DNA of 64,000 nucleotides. It comes from Aquipuribacter nitratireducens (GTDB lineage Bacteria > Actinomycetota > Actinomycetes > Actinomycetales > JBBAYJ01). Within the stretch, counting starts at the first letter, position 1. Every line of letters begins with the position of its first letter. This document shows, piece by piece, positions 41,557 to 51,272 of this stretch. Where the stretch lies: positions 62,001 through 126,000 of the forward strand of contig NZ_JBBEOG010000002.1 in the NCBI RefSeq assembly GCF_037860835.1, written 5' to 3'. A program made the position numbers and the translations under genes. The notes beneath the pieces were generated by a model that saw nothing but the letters and a program-made list of their open reading frames with translations, was not told where the DNA came from and searched no databases.

Positions 41557-43347
41557 GTGCGCTCGACCGTCCTCTTCCTCGTCGCCTTCACCGCTGCGGC
41601 GGTCCTCGGGCGACTGACGGCCACGACGGCAGCGTCGGCGCTGTCAGGACTGTCGCTCGTGTGGCCGGCGGCGGGCGTCGCCGTGCTCTGGGCCACCCAG
41701 GTGAGGCGTCCCCGGCAGGCGCTGGCCGCAGCGGGGCTGATGGCGGCGTCGGTCACCGTCGTCAACGTCCTCACCGGCATCCCCGCCTCGCAGGCCCCGG
41801 CCTTCGCGGCCTCCAACCTGGTCCACGCCGCCGTCGGCGCCGGCGTGCTGTGCCTGTTGCGCGCCGGACCGCGTCCGATGACGTCCGTCCGGGGCGCCTC
41901 GCTCGTGCTCGTCGGCTCCTTCGCGGCCGCCGCGGCCGGCGCCGCCGTCCTCTTCGTCGCCACTCCCGTGTACGTCGACGGGCCGCTCGCCGCCTTCCTC
42001 GTCCTCGTTCGCAACCTCGTGAGCACGGCGCTCGTGCTGTCCGTCGCGTGGACCTGGCCGCCCAAGGCGTCGGAGGTCGTCGCGGCCCGGAGGGCGGAGG
42101 CGGCGGTCCTGCTGGCCGCGACCGTCGCCGGCTACTGGCTCGTGTTCCTCGTCGCGGACGGGCTCAACATCGCGTACGCCACCATCCCGCTCACCCTGTG
42201 GGCGGCTATGCGGCTCGGCCGCTTCCTCACGTCGGCCCACCTCGTCCTCACGTGGTCGGCGACCGTGACGTTGACGGTCCTCGGCCACGGCCCCTTCGCC
42301 GGGGCGGGCTCGCCCACGACACGGGTCCTGCTCGCCCAGGGGTTCCTCGCGGTCCTCGCCCTCGTCGCGATGAGCGTCGCCATCAGCCGGCACGAGCGCG
42401 AGGAGCTGCTCGAGGCGGTCCGCGTGAGCGAGGCGCGCGCCCGCCGCAGCGTCGACACCGCCTTCGCCGGCCACGTGTCTCTCCGGCTGCGTCCGGACGG
42501 GACGACGACCGAGGTGCGGACCGCCAACCCGGCGACCGCGACCCTGTTGCGACGTGCCGCCGGCGAGGTCGTCGGCTCCGACTGGCTGGCGCTCGTCCAC
42601 TCCGACGACGTCCGCGAGGTCCGTGCCGGGCTCGTCGCGGTCGCGAGCGGGCGGGCCGCGTCCTGGGAGGGCGACGCGCGGGTCCTCCTGCCGGACGGCA
42701 CGGCCCGGTGGCTCCACGTCCTCGTCGGCGCGGACCTCGTCGGTCGCGACGGAGACGCCGTCCGGGGCGCCCGGCTCACGGTGCAGATGGTCGACGCGAC
42801 GGACCGCAAGGACGCCGAGCAGCGGCTCACCCGGCTCGCGCTGCACGACGAGCTCACCGGGCTGCCGAACCGGACGCTGCTGCTCGACCGGCTCGCGCAG
42901 GGACTCGCCGGGGCGCGCCGGGACGGCAGCTCCGTCGGCGTCCTCTTCGTCGACCTCGACCGCTTCAAGGCCGTCAACGACACCTTCGGGCACCAGACCG
43001 GCGACGAGCTCCTCGTGCTCGTCGCCCGGCGGCTCTGCGAGGCGGTGCGTCCCGCCGACACCGTGGCGCGCCTGGGTGGCGACGAGTTCGTCGTGTGCTG
43101 CCCGGGGCTCGCGGGACCGGCCGACGCGGACGCCTTCGCCGCGCGCCTCATGGAGCGGATGGCCGAGCCCCTCGTCGTCGGCAGGACCGCCCTCGACGTG
43201 GGCGTCAGCGGTGGGCTCACGCTGTCGGAGCCCGACGACGACCCGCAGCGGCTCCTCGAGCGGGCGGACGCCGCCATGTACCGGGCGAAGCGCGCCGGGC
43301 GCGGCCGCATCACCCGCGAGGGGAGCGTCGTCCCGGCGCCACGCTGA
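41557..43347 (+). CDS. Membrane PAS-GGDEF diguanylate cyclase
   Basis: 596 residues from GTG 41557. About eight helices (1-265) form a MASE1-like sensor. A PAS domain follows (about 296-415, ending in VQMVDATDRKDAEQRL), then GGDEF from HDELTGLPNRTLLLDRL near 428. The active site reads GGDEF at 507-511, and RPAD at 498-501 is the RxxD inhibitory site five residues before it, so an active, product-inhibited cyclase is expected. It is divergent from the SfnG pair by 395 bp, which besides the riboswitch shows nothing clear. The start is uncertain since no good ribosome site is present. Confidence 0.88.
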   Translation: MRSTVLFLVAFTAAAVLGRLTATTAASALSGLSLVWPAAGVAVLWATQVRRPRQALAAAGLMAASVTVVNVLTGIPASQAPAFAASNLVHAAVGAGVLCLLRAGPRPMTSVRGASLVLVGSFAAAAAGAAVLFVATPVYVDGPLAAFLVLVRNLVSTALVLSVAWTWPPKASEVVAARRAEAAVLLAATVAGYWLVFLVADGLNIAYATIPLTLWAAMRLGRFLTSAHLVLTWSATVTLTVLGHGPFAGAGSPTTRVLLAQGFLAVLALVAMSVAISRHEREELLEAVRVSEARARRSVDTAFAGHVSLRLRPDGTTTEVRTANPATATLLRRAAGEVVGSDWLALVHSDDVREVRAGLVAVASGRAASWEGDARVLLPDGTARWLHVLVGADLVGRDGDAVRGARLTVQMVDATDRKDAEQRLTRLALHDELTGLPNRTLLLDRLAQGLAGARRDGSSVGVLFVDLDRFKAVNDTFGHQTGDELLVLVARRLCEAVRPADTVARLGGDEFVVCCPGLAGPADADAFAARLMERMAEPLVVGRTALDVGVSGGLTLSEPDDDPQRLLERADAAMYRAKRAGRGRITREGSVVPAPR

Positions 43348-43354
43348 CCCGCGG

Positions 43355-43371
43355 CGTCCGGCTCCCGGACG
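43355..43371. terminator. Hairpin between convergent GGDEF and menF genes
   Basis: CGTCCGG (43355-43361), loop CTC, CCGGACG (43365-43371), in the 51-bp gap. Confidence 0.55.
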
Positions 43372-43398
43372 TCGCGGCCCGCGGGGCCGAGACCCGGC

Positions 43399-44727
43399 TC
43401 AGCCGCCGAGGGCGTCGCGCATCGGCACGAGCTTCGCCGTCGACTCCGCGAGCTCCGCGGCGGGGTCGGAGCCGTCGACGATCCCGCAGCCCGCGAACAG
43501 CCGGACCTCGGTCGCGTCGTCGCCCAGCTGTCCGCACCGCAGCGCGATGCCCCATTCGCCGTCACCGTCGGCGTCGAGCCAGCCGACCGGTCCGGCGTAG
43601 CGGCCCCGGTCCATGCCCTCGAGGTCGGCGATGAGTCCCGCCGCGGCCCCCGTCGGGGTGCCGCACACCGCTGCCGACGGGTGGAGCGCAGCCGCGAGCC
43701 GCAGGCTCGACACCCCGTCGCGGAGCACGCCCGTCACGTCGGTCGCGAGGTGCATGACGTTGGCGAGGTGGAGGACGAACGGGGACTCCGGCACGTTCGT
43801 CCCCGCGCAGAACGGCTCGAGCGCCTCCACGACGGAGCGGACGGCGTACTCGTGCTCGCCGAGGTCCTTGCTCGAACGGGCGAGCGACGCCGCCAGAGCG
43901 AGGTCGTGCTCGTCGTCGCCGGTGCGGCGGATGGTGCCCGCGAGCACACGGGAGGCGACGAGGCGGACATGGGTCCGCACGAGCATCTCCGGCGTCGCGC
44001 CCACGAGGCCGTCGACGTGGAAGGTCCACGTCGCCGGGTACGCGGCGGCGAGCCGCTGCAGGACCGAGCGGACGTCGAGCGGGGCCGAGGCCCGGGCCAG
44101 CAGGTCGCGGGCGAGGACGACCTTGTCGACGTCACCGCGGCCGATGCGGGCGACGGCGGCCGCGACGAGCAGCTCCCACTCGGTGCTCGTCACGGACCCG
44201 TCGGCGAACGTGACGTCCCGTGGTGGCTCCGGCCGCCCGTGGGGGGCGGGGGCCTCCACCGGTCCCGGCAGCTCGGCGGCCGCCCGGGCCCCCGGCGCCT
44301 GGACCGTCGTGCGGGTGAGCCACCAGCGGCCGTCGCGGTGGCCGACGACGGTCTCCGGGACCTCCAGCACGCTCTCGCTGGCCGAGGCGTCGGCGAAGGC
44401 GAAGGAGCCGAACGCGACCGGTCCGGTGCCCCGCAGCCGGACCTCGTCGCGCACCACGGACCCGCCGAGCAGCTCCCGCCACCGGCGTTCGGCGTCGGCG
44501 AACCGGTCGGGTCCGCTCGTGCGGATCCGGGCGGCCCGGCCCCACCCCACGAGGCCCTCACCGCGCCGCACCCAGGCGAGCGGCTCGGCGTCGCCGGGGG
44601 GGAGCAGGTCGAGCAGCGGTCCCGGGTCGTCGAGCCCGACGGTGCGGGAGACGAGCCGGCCGGCCGGCCGCGGCGTGGTCGCCGGGCGCTCCGCGGGCTG
44701 CGCGGGGGAGGACAGGGGGGTCGACAT
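43399..44727 (-). CDS. menF: Isochorismate synthase
   Basis: 442 residues from ATG 44727. Chorismate-binding fold with [10 protein letters not shown] near 268, [33 protein letters not shown], the catalytic [15 protein letters not shown] and [25 protein letters not shown]. First step of the menaquinone route, feeding MenD. No siderophore genes are nearby, so MenF rather than EntC. Divergent from menG; each gene has its own CCTACCCTGG promoter. Confidence 0.9.
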   Translation of the reverse strand: MSTPLSSPAQPAERPATTPRPAGRLVSRTVGLDDPGPLLDLLPPGDAEPLAWVRRGEGLVGWGRAARIRTSGPDRFADAERRWRELLGGSVVRDEVRLRGTGPVAFGSFAFADASASESVLEVPETVVGHRDGRWWLTRTTVQAPGARAAAELPGPVEAPAPHGRPEPPRDVTFADGSVTSTEWELLVAAAVARIGRGDVDKVVLARDLLARASAPLDVRSVLQRLAAAYPATWTFHVDGLVGATPEMLVRTHVRLVASRVLAGTIRRTGDDEHDLALAASLARSSKDLGEHEYAVRSVVEALEPFCAGTNVPESPFVLHLANVMHLATDVTGVLRDGVSSLRLAAALHPSAAVCGTPTGAAAGLIADLEGMDRGRYAGPVGWLDADGDGEWGIALRCGQLGDDATEVRLFAGCGIVDGSDPAAELAESTAKLVPMRDALGG

Positions 44728-44734
44728 GGCAGCA

Positions 44735-44786
44735 CCAGGGTAGGTCGGCCGCCGGGCGCTCCGCCCACCGCGGCCACCTACCCTGG
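44735..44786. promoter_or_regulatory. Paired divergent promoters of menF and menG
   Basis: CCAGGGTAGG (44735-44744) and CCTACCCTGG (44777-44786) are a perfect 10-bp inverted repeat. TACCCT on plus (44779-44784) is six bases before the menG GTG; on minus (44742-44737) nine bases before the menF ATG. Confidence 0.75.
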
Positions 44787-44790
44787 CGCT

Positions 44791-45498
44791 GTGACCTCCG
44801 GCACGAGGGCCGACCTCGACAAGCGGCCCGTCGACGTCTCCACGATGTTCGACGGCGTCGCCGAGCGCTACGACCTCATGAACACCGTCCTCGCCCTCGG
44901 GTCCGACCGGCGGTGGCGCCGACTCGTGACGCGGCTGCTCGACCTGCAGCGCGGGGAACGGGTCCTCGACCTCGCCGCCGGCACGGGCACCTCGACCGAG
45001 CCCTTCGCCGCCCTCGGCGCCCGAGCCGTCGCGTGCGACTTCTCCCTCGGCATGCTCCACGTCGGGCGGCGCCGCCGCCCCGACCTGTCGTTCCTCGCGG
45101 GGGACGCGACCCGGCTGCCCTTCGCCGACGCGACGTTCGACGCGGTCACGATCTCCTTCGGTCTGCGCAACGTCGTCGACCCCGACGCCGGCCTGCGGGA
45201 GATGCTGCGGGTCACCCGGCCCGGCGGCCGCCTCGTCGTCTGCGAGTTCTCCCACCCCACGTGGGCGCCGTTCCGCCACGTGTACGACCGGTACCTGCTG
45301 AGCGTGCTGCCGGCCGTGGCGCGGCGCGCCGCCTCGAACCCGGAGGCGTACGACTACCTCGCGGAGTCCATCCAGGCGTGGCCGGACCAGCCCGCCCTCG
45401 CGGCGCGGCTGCGCGCGGCGGGCTGGGGCGAGGTGTCGTGGCAGGACGCGAGCGGCGGCATCGTCGCGCTGCACCGGGCGGTCCGGCCGCCGACCTGA
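44791..45498 (+). CDS. menG: Demethylmenaquinone methyltransferase
   Basis: 235 residues. [22 protein letters not shown] near 16-37 is the UbiE/MenG signature, [13 protein letters not shown] (near 57) the SAM motif I, and [24 protein letters not shown] the C-terminal motif. It makes the last ring methylation with SAM. Product of a leaderless transcript with GTG start. The next gene follows after a 248-bp gap with a repeat array. Confidence 0.94.
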   Translation: MTSGTRADLDKRPVDVSTMFDGVAERYDLMNTVLALGSDRRWRRLVTRLLDLQRGERVLDLAAGTGTSTEPFAALGARAVACDFSLGMLHVGRRRRPDLSFLAGDATRLPFADATFDAVTISFGLRNVVDPDAGLREMLRVTRPGGRLVVCEFSHPTWAPFRHVYDRYLLSVLPAVARRAASNPEAYDYLAESIQAWPDQPALAARLRAAGWGEVSWQDASGGIVALHRAVRPPT

Positions 45499-45503
45499 GC
45501 GCC

Positions 45504-45640
45504 GCGAGTGGGACGTCCGCGCCGCGTGTGGGACGTCCTCGACGCGTGTGGGACGTCCTCGGGCGACTGCGAGGCCGCGACGTCCCGGTCACCGGCGAAA
45601 CGTCCCACTCGCGGGCGGGACGTCCCAGTCGCCGGCGAAC
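45504..45640. repeat. Inverted array of the 20-bp GTGGGACGT repeat, three plus three units
   Basis: Three direct units at 20-bp spacing (cores G(A/T)GTGGGACGTCC beginning at 45506, 45526 and 45546) are followed by three inverted units (CGTCCC at 45581, 45601 and 45621, also exactly 20 bp apart). The same core as the array at 10401. In RNA the two arms could fold on each other. Lies between menG and the MenJ-like gene. Confidence 0.85.
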
Positions 45641-45682
45641 GGGCACGCCCACCTGGCGCGCGCGACGGCCGCCGCGCCGACG

Positions 45683-45688
45683 TACCCT
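45683..45688 (+). promoter_or_regulatory. -10 element of the MenJ-like gene
   Basis: TACCCT in the same CCTGG context as the leaderless promoters, but here about 58 bases before the ATG, so this transcript has a leader of about 50 bases and a GGAGG ribosome site at 45733. Confidence 0.5.
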
Positions 45689-45746
45689 GGGCCCAACCTT
45701 GTGAAGCGGCGCACAAGACCCGCGCCACCCCTGTGGAGGACCCTCG

Positions 45747-47057
45747 ATGACCAGCGGACCCGATCCGATCCCCACCGAGGCCGACGTCGTCGTCGTCGGG
45801 GCAGGCCCCGCGGGCTCGACCGCCGCCGCGTACCTCGCCCGCGCCGGGCTCGACGTCGTCCTGCTGGAGAAGACCGCCTTCCCCCGCGAGAAGGTGTGCG
45901 GTGACGGTCTCACCCCGCGCGGGGTGAAGGAGCTCGTCGCGCTCGGCGTCCCCCACCGCGAGGAGGACGGCTGGATCCGCAACAAGGGGCTGCGCATCAT
46001 CGGCGGCGGGCAGCGGCTCCAGCTGACGTGGCCCGAGCTCACCGGGGTGCCGAGCTACGGGCTCGTCCGCCCGCGCGCCGACCTCGACGAGGTCCTCGCC
46101 CGCACCGCCGAGCGGTCGGGGACCCACCTGTTCGAGCAGACCGGCGTCACCGGTCCCGTCCTCGACGCGACGGGCCGCATCACCGGGGTGACGTGGGCCC
46201 GCTACGACGAGCGCGGCCGGCGCACCGGGGAGACCGGTGAGGTGAGCGCCCGCGTCGTCGTCGCCGCCGACGGCAACTCGAGCCGGCTCAGCCTCGCGAT
46301 GGGCCTGGAGAAGCGCGAGGACCGCCCGCTCGGCGTCGCCGTCCGCACGTACTTCACGAGCCCCCGCACCGACGACGACTACCTCGAGAGCTGGCTGGAG
46401 CTGTGGGACGGCCCGCCCGGGCAGAGCACGCTGCTGCCGGGCTACGGGTGGGTGTTCGGCGTCGGCGACGGCACGAGCAACGTCGGGCTCGGCATCCTCA
46501 GCAGCTCCAGCGCCTTCGGCAAGGTCGACTACAAGGAGCTGCTCCACCGCTGGGTCGCCACGATGCCCGCCGACTGGGGCTTCACGCCGGAGAACCAGGT
46601 CGGCCCGGTCCGCGGCGCCGCGCTGCCGATGGGCTTCAACCGCACGCCGCACTACACCCGCGGGCTCGTGCTCGTCGGGGACGCCGGCGGCATGGTCAAC
46701 CCGTTCAACGGCGAGGGCATCGCCTACGCCATGGCGTCCAGCCGCATCGCCGCAGGCGTCGTCAGCCAGGCCCTCGCCATGCCGGAGCTGCAGCGCGAGC
46801 GGGCGCTGCGCTCGTACCCGAAGGCCGTCGAGGCGGAGATGGGCGACTACTACGCGCTCGGCCGGGTGTTCGTGAAGCTCATCGGCAACCCGTGGGTCAT
46901 GCAGACCGCCACGCGCTACGGGCTGCCCCGCCCGCTCCTCATGCAGTTCGTCCTCAAGCTCCTCGCGAACCTCTACGAGGACCGCGGTGGCAGCGGCGTC
47001 GACCGCGTCATCCAGGCGATGGAGCGGCTGTCCCCGGTCGCCTCGCGGATCGCCTGA
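45747..47057 (+). CDS. FAD-dependent geranylgeranyl reductase family, probable menaquinone-tail reductase
   Basis: 436 residues. VVVVGAGPAGSTAAAYLARAG near 14-34 is the FAD dinucleotide site, FPREKVCGDGLTPRG near 46 the family segment, and LVGDAGGMVNPFNGEGIAYAM near 308 the second FAD motif. Members reduce isoprenoid double bonds; MenJ in mycobacteria saturates one unit of the menaquinone tail. Position after menG and before nuo supports a MenJ-like role. A ribosome site GGAGG precedes the ATG. Confidence 0.82.
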   Translation: MTSGPDPIPTEADVVVVGAGPAGSTAAAYLARAGLDVVLLEKTAFPREKVCGDGLTPRGVKELVALGVPHREEDGWIRNKGLRIIGGGQRLQLTWPELTGVPSYGLVRPRADLDEVLARTAERSGTHLFEQTGVTGPVLDATGRITGVTWARYDERGRRTGETGEVSARVVVAADGNSSRLSLAMGLEKREDRPLGVAVRTYFTSPRTDDDYLESWLELWDGPPGQSTLLPGYGWVFGVGDGTSNVGLGILSSSSAFGKVDYKELLHRWVATMPADWGFTPENQVGPVRGAALPMGFNRTPHYTRGLVLVGDAGGMVNPFNGEGIAYAMASSRIAAGVVSQALAMPELQRERALRSYPKAVEAEMGDYYALGRVFVKLIGNPWVMQTATRYGLPRPLLMQFVLKLLANLYEDRGGSGVDRVIQAMERLSPVASRIA

Positions 47058-47141
47058 GCGGTGCGGGCGGTGCGGGGTAACGGTTCGATTTCGTCAGGCG
47101 CTTCTGACCTAAACCCGCAGGTAGGCGGCCCGTACCCCGGT

Positions 47142-47170
47142 CCTGGACCGTTCCGGGTCGCCCCTAGGAT
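47142..47170 (+). promoter_or_regulatory. Candidate nuo operon promoter
   Basis: TAGGAT (47165-47170) is a good -10; the -35 is weak. It gives a leader of about 70 bases to nuoA. A GTCAG...CTGAC inverted pair (47093-47097 and 47104-47108) lies 55 bases further upstream in an unusually AT-rich stretch. Confidence 0.45.
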
Positions 47171-47245
47171 GACCGCGACCCTGCACCCGACCCGCGCCGC
47201 GGCCGACCGCCGCGACGCAGGCAGGACCGGACGAGGAGCACCCCT

Positions 47246-47605
47246 GTGAGCCCCTACCTCCCGCTGGTGATCATGCTGGCCATCGGCGCCGGCTTCGCCG
47301 CGTTCTCGGTGCTCGCCACCTCGCTCACCGGGCCCGCCCGCTACAACCGCGCGAAGCTCGAGGCCTACGAGTGCGGCATCGAGCCGTCGCCGCAGGCCAC
47401 GGGCGGTGGCCGGGTGCCCGTGAAGTTCTACCTGATCGCGATGCTCTTCATCGTGTTCGACATCGAGACGGTGTTCCTCATCCCGTGGGCCATCGCCTTC
47501 AACCAGCTCGGGCTCTTCGCGCTCGTGCAGGTGCTGCTGTTCGTCGGCGCCATCCTCATCGCCTACGCGTACGTGTGGCGTCGGGGCGGCCTCGAGTGGG
47601 ACTGA
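47246..47605 (+). CDS. nuoA: NADH-quinone oxidoreductase subunit A
   Basis: 119 residues with three helices (about 3-25, 60-80, 85-107). YECGIEPSPQATGG near 42-56 and FYLIAMLFIVFDIETVFL near 63-80 are ND3/NuoA landmarks. GTG start with GAGGAG upstream. Membrane arm of complex I, first gene of the nuo operon. Confidence 0.95.
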   Translation: MSPYLPLVIMLAIGAGFAAFSVLATSLTGPARYNRAKLEAYECGIEPSPQATGGGRVPVKFYLIAMLFIVFDIETVFLIPWAIAFNQLGLFALVQVLLFVGAILIAYAYVWRRGGLEWD

Positions 47606-47670
47606 CGTCCCGGTGAGCCGCGGGGCAGCAGCAGACCGGACCACCCGACCCTCCGACTGGAGCGACTGAC

Positions 47671-48225
47671 ATGGGAATCGAGGAGAAGCTCCCCGCCGGG
47701 ATCCTCCTGGGGCAGGTCGAACAGCTCGTCGGCCTCGTCCGCAAGGCGTCGGTGTGGCCGGCCACCTTCGGCCTCGCCTGCTGCGCCATCGAGATGATGG
47801 CCGTCGGCGGCCCCAAGTACGACATCGCCCGCTTCGGCATGGAGCGGTTCTCCGCGAGCCCGCGACAGGCCGACCTCATGATCGTCGCCGGGCGCGTGAG
47901 CCAGAAGATGGCGCCGGTCGTGCGGCAGGTCTACGACCAGATGCCGAACCCGAAGTGGGTCATCGCCATGGGCGTGTGCGCGAGCTCCGGCGGGATGTTC
48001 AACAACTACGCGATCGTCCAGGGCGTCGACCACATCGTCCCCGTCGACGTCTACCTCCCCGGCTGCCCGCCGCGCCCGGAGATGCTCCTCGACGCCATCC
48101 TCAAGCTCCACGAGCAGATCAAGGGCGAGAAGATGGGCGCCCACAAGGTCGCCGCGGAGCGCGAGGCCGAGGAGCGGGCCCTCGTCGCGACCCCGACCAT
48201 CCAGCAGAAGGGCCTGCTCCGGTGA
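47671..48225 (+). CDS. nuoB: NADH-quinone oxidoreductase subunit B
   Basis: 184 residues. Ligands of cluster N2 are Cys37-Cys38 in [10 protein letters not shown], Cys103 in GVCASSGG and Cys132 in PGCPPRPE. It sits at the quinone site with NuoD. The C-terminus is 10-15 residues longer than usual, and its stop overlaps nuoC by 4 bp. Confidence 0.96.
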   Translation: MGIEEKLPAGILLGQVEQLVGLVRKASVWPATFGLACCAIEMMAVGGPKYDIARFGMERFSASPRQADLMIVAGRVSQKMAPVVRQVYDQMPNPKWVIAMGVCASSGGMFNNYAIVQGVDHIVPVDVYLPGCPPRPEMLLDAILKLHEQIKGEKMGAHKVAAEREAEERALVATPTIQQKGLLR

Positions 48226-49232
48226 GCGACGACCAGAAGGGCGCCGCCGGCACGCTCGGCGAGGGTGACGAGGCCGCGGCGCAGGGTCCGGACGGTGCGC
48301 CCGCCGGCGGCACGAACCCGACCGGCGCCGACGACGTCACGACCGAGCAGGTCGAGGACGAGGCGCTCGACCCCAGCACGAAGCTGAGCACGGACCCCGC
48401 CGTCGAGGAGGCCACCGAGGCCGAGGACGAGCCCGGTCCGGACCCGTCCGCCACCACCGGCGGCGCCGCCACCAGCGGGGCCACCGCCGGCACCGGGACC
48501 GCAGGTGACGCGGAGTCCCGCGGCGCCCGCAGCGACGTCGCCACCGGCGCGCAGGTCGCGGCCGCCACCCCCGTCACGACCCGCCGGGGCATGTTCGGCG
48601 TCGCCGGACCGGGTGACACCAGCGGCTACTCCGGCCTCGTCACGACCTCGATGGTCGCCCTGCCGGCGCAGCGGCCCTTCGGCGGCTGGTTCGACGAGCT
48701 CGCCGACGCGCTCGGGCAGTCCCTCGCCGACGTCGGACTCGACTTCGACGGCCCGTCCGGCGCGATCGAGAAGGTCGTCGTCGAGCACGGCGAGCTCACC
48801 CTCCACGTGCGCCGCGAGCACCTCCTCGAGGTGTGCCGCCGGCTGCGCGACGAGCCCGACCTGCGCTTCGAGCTGAGCCTCGGCGTCTCCGGCGTCCACT
48901 ACCCGGAGGACGCCGGCCGCGAGCTGCACGCGGTCTACCACCTGCGCTCGCTCACGCACGGGCGCCGCGTGCGCCTCGAGGTGTCCGTGCCGGACGCCGA
49001 CCCGCACGTCCCGTCGACGACGTCGGTGTACCCGACCCACGACTGGCACGAGCGCGAGACGTGGGACTTCTTCGGCATCGTCTTCGACGGCCACCCCGCG
49101 CTCACGCGCATCCACATGCCCGACGACTGGCCGGGCCACCCGCAGCGCAAGGACTACCCCCTCGGCGGGATCCCGGTGGAGTACAAGGGCGCCACCGTCC
49201 CGCCGCCGGACGAGCGGAGGCTCTACACGTGA
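48222..49232 (+). CDS. nuoC: NADH-quinone oxidoreductase subunit C with long acidic N-terminus
   Basis: 336 residues. Homology starts at about residue 118 ([20 protein letters not shown]) and runs to [19 protein letters not shown] and the RKDYPLGG end. The first 117 residues are Asp/Glu/Ala/Gly/Thr-rich and probably disordered; the start in the nuoB stop is the best one, since the frame holds no later start with a clear ribosome site before homology. Actinobacterial NuoC proteins often have such an extension, but this one is long. Confidence 0.92.
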   Translation: MSDDQKGAAGTLGEGDEAAAQGPDGAPAGGTNPTGADDVTTEQVEDEALDPSTKLSTDPAVEEATEAEDEPGPDPSATTGGAATSGATAGTGTAGDAESRGARSDVATGAQVAAATPVTTRRGMFGVAGPGDTSGYSGLVTTSMVALPAQRPFGGWFDELADALGQSLADVGLDFDGPSGAIEKVVVEHGELTLHVRREHLLEVCRRLRDEPDLRFELSLGVSGVHYPEDAGRELHAVYHLRSLTHGRRVRLEVSVPDADPHVPSTTSVYPTHDWHERETWDFFGIVFDGHPALTRIHMPDDWPGHPQRKDYPLGGIPVEYKGATVPPPDERRLYT

Positions 49233-50575
49233 GCACCCAGCAGCAGGACCCGTACTCGGCCACGGACCCGGACGTCCTCGAGGGAGCCGTCGTCACCGTC
49301 GGCGGGGGCGGGGACTGGGACGACGTCGTCGACACCGCGCGCCTGGGCGAGGAGCGGATCGTCGTCAACATGGGCCCGCAGCACCCGTCGACCCACGGCG
49401 TGCTCCGGCTCATCCTCGAGGTCGAGGGCGAGACCGTCACCGAGGCCCGCGCCGGCATCGGCTACCTCCACACCGGCATCGAGAAGAACATGGAGGTGCG
49501 CTCCTGGACCCAGGGCGTGACCTTCTGCACGCGCATGGACTACCTCTCGCCGATCTTCAACGAGACGGCGTACTGCCTCGGCGTCGAGCGCCTCCTCGGG
49601 ATCACGGAGCAGGTGCCGGAGCGCGCGAGCGTGCTGCGCGTCCTCACGATGGAGCTCAACCGCATCGGCTCCCACACCGTCGCGCTCGCGACCGGCGGCA
49701 TGGAGCTCGGCTCCACGACGATGATGACCGACGGGTTCCGCGAGCGGGACAAGGCCCTCGACATCCTCGAGGAGATCACCGGCCTGCGGATGAACCACGC
49801 GTACGTGCGCCCCGGCGGCGTCGCGCAGGACATCCCGCCCGGCACCCTCGACAGCATCCGCGAGTTCGTCCCGAGCATCCGCCAGGGCATCAAGGAGCTC
49901 GAGCTCCTGAGCGCGCAGAACCCGACGCTGCGCCAGCGCCTCGTCGGCACCGGCTACCTCAACCTCGCCGGCTGCCTCGCCCTCGGCATCACGGGCCCGG
50001 TCCTGCGGAGCACCGGTCTTCCGGCGGACCTGCGCAAGGACGAGCCGTACTGCGGCTACGAGACCTACGACTTCGACGTCATCACGCGGACCGACGCCGA
50101 CAACTACTCCCGCATGCGCATCCGCATCGACGAGATGTACGAGTCGGTGAAGATCATCGAGCAGTGCATGGAGCGGCTGCGTGCGCTCGGGCCCGGCCCG
50201 GTCATGGTCGACGACCCGAAGATCAAGTGGCCGTCGCAGCTCGCGCTCGGCGGTGACGGGCTCGGGAACTCCCTCGACCACATCCGCACGATCATGGGCA
50301 CCTCGATGGAGGCGCTCATCCACCACTTCAAGCTCGTCACCGAGGGCTTCCGCGTGCCCGCCGGCCAGGTCTACACCGCGGTGGAGTCCCCGCGCGGCGA
50401 GCTCGGGGTCCACGTGGTCTCCGACGGCGGCACGAAGCCGTACCGGGCCCACTTCCGCGACCCGTCCTTCACCAACCTGCAGGGTGTCTCCGTGATGTGC
50501 GAGGGCGCCCAGGTCGCCGACGTCGTCGCGTCCGTGGCCGCCCTCGACCCCGTCATGGGAGGCGTGGACCGCTGA
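49229..50575 (+). CDS. nuoD: NADH-quinone oxidoreductase subunit D
   Basis: 448 residues. [15 protein letters not shown] near 46-60 and [12 protein letters not shown] near 77-88 are 49-kDa subunit hallmarks; [12 protein letters not shown] follows, and the DPSFTNLQ end is conserved. Lines the quinone pocket. Overlaps nuoC by 4 bp and nuoE by 1 bp. Confidence 0.96.
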   Translation: MSTQQQDPYSATDPDVLEGAVVTVGGGGDWDDVVDTARLGEERIVVNMGPQHPSTHGVLRLILEVEGETVTEARAGIGYLHTGIEKNMEVRSWTQGVTFCTRMDYLSPIFNETAYCLGVERLLGITEQVPERASVLRVLTMELNRIGSHTVALATGGMELGSTTMMTDGFRERDKALDILEEITGLRMNHAYVRPGGVAQDIPPGTLDSIREFVPSIRQGIKELELLSAQNPTLRQRLVGTGYLNLAGCLALGITGPVLRSTGLPADLRKDEPYCGYETYDFDVITRTDADNYSRMRIRIDEMYESVKIIEQCMERLRALGPGPVMVDDPKIKWPSQLALGGDGLGNSLDHIRTIMGTSMEALIHHFKLVTEGFRVPAGQVYTAVESPRGELGVHVVSDGGTKPYRAHFRDPSFTNLQGVSVMCEGAQVADVVASVAALDPVMGGVDR

Positions 50576-51270
50576 TGGCGTACGACGAGACGACGCTCGA
50601 GCAGCTGCGCGCGGACGCCGCCGCGGTGGTCGCGCGCTACCCGCAGGAGCGCTCGGCGCTGCTGCCGCTGCTCCACCTCGTGCAGTCGGTCGACGGCTTC
50701 GTCAGCCCCGACGGCATCGCGTTCTGTGCCGAGACCCTCGGGCTCAGCAACGCCGAGGTGAGCGCGGTCGCGACCTTCTACACGCAGTACAAGCGGCACC
50801 CCAACGGCCGCTACACCGTCGGGGTGTGCACGAACACCCTCTGCGCGGTCATGGGCGGCGACGAGATCTTCGCCGCCGTCAGCGACCACCTCGGCGTCGG
50901 GCACGACGAGACGACCGAGGACGGCGCCGTCACGCTCGAGCGCGTCGAGTGCAACGCCGCCTGCGACTACGCGCCCGTCGTCATGGTCAACTGGGAGTTC
51001 TTCGACGAGCAGACGCCCCGGTCCACGTGCGAGCTCGTCGACCGGCTGCGCCGCGGCGAGGCGGTCCGCCCGACGCGCGGCGCCGACGAGGTCGTCGAGT
51101 TCAAGCCGATGTCCCGGGTGCTCGCCGGCTTCCCCGACGGCCGCGCCGACGAAGGTCCTGCCGCCGGTCCGGCGACCCTGCGGGGCCTGCGCCTGGCGCG
51201 TGAGAACGGCTGGACCGCCCCCGAGCCCGGCAGTCCCGAACGACAGCGCAGCGACGGCAAGGAGGCCTGA
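50575..51270 (+). CDS. nuoE: NADH-quinone oxidoreductase subunit E
   Basis: 231 residues. The 2Fe-2S ligands are Cys85 and Cys90 (CTNTLC) and Cys126 and Cys130 (CNAAC). [11 protein letters not shown] near 63-73 is conserved. The C-terminal 60 residues are a Gly/Arg/Pro extension. ATG overlaps the nuoD stop by one base. Confidence 0.95.
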   Translation: MAYDETTLEQLRADAAAVVARYPQERSALLPLLHLVQSVDGFVSPDGIAFCAETLGLSNAEVSAVATFYTQYKRHPNGRYTVGVCTNTLCAVMGGDEIFAAVSDHLGVGHDETTEDGAVTLERVECNAACDYAPVVMVNWEFFDEQTPRSTCELVDRLRRGEAVRPTRGADEVVEFKPMSRVLAGFPDGRADEGPAAGPATLRGLRLARENGWTAPEPGSPERQRSDGKEA

Positions 51271-51272
51271 CC

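Noticed and set aside
43399-44727. Salicylate or enterobactin-type isochorismate synthase
   Set aside because: No siderophore genes nearby; it is back-to-back with menG.
47061-47249. 62-codon open frame before nuoA
   Set aside because: It spans the candidate promoter and has no recognisable features.
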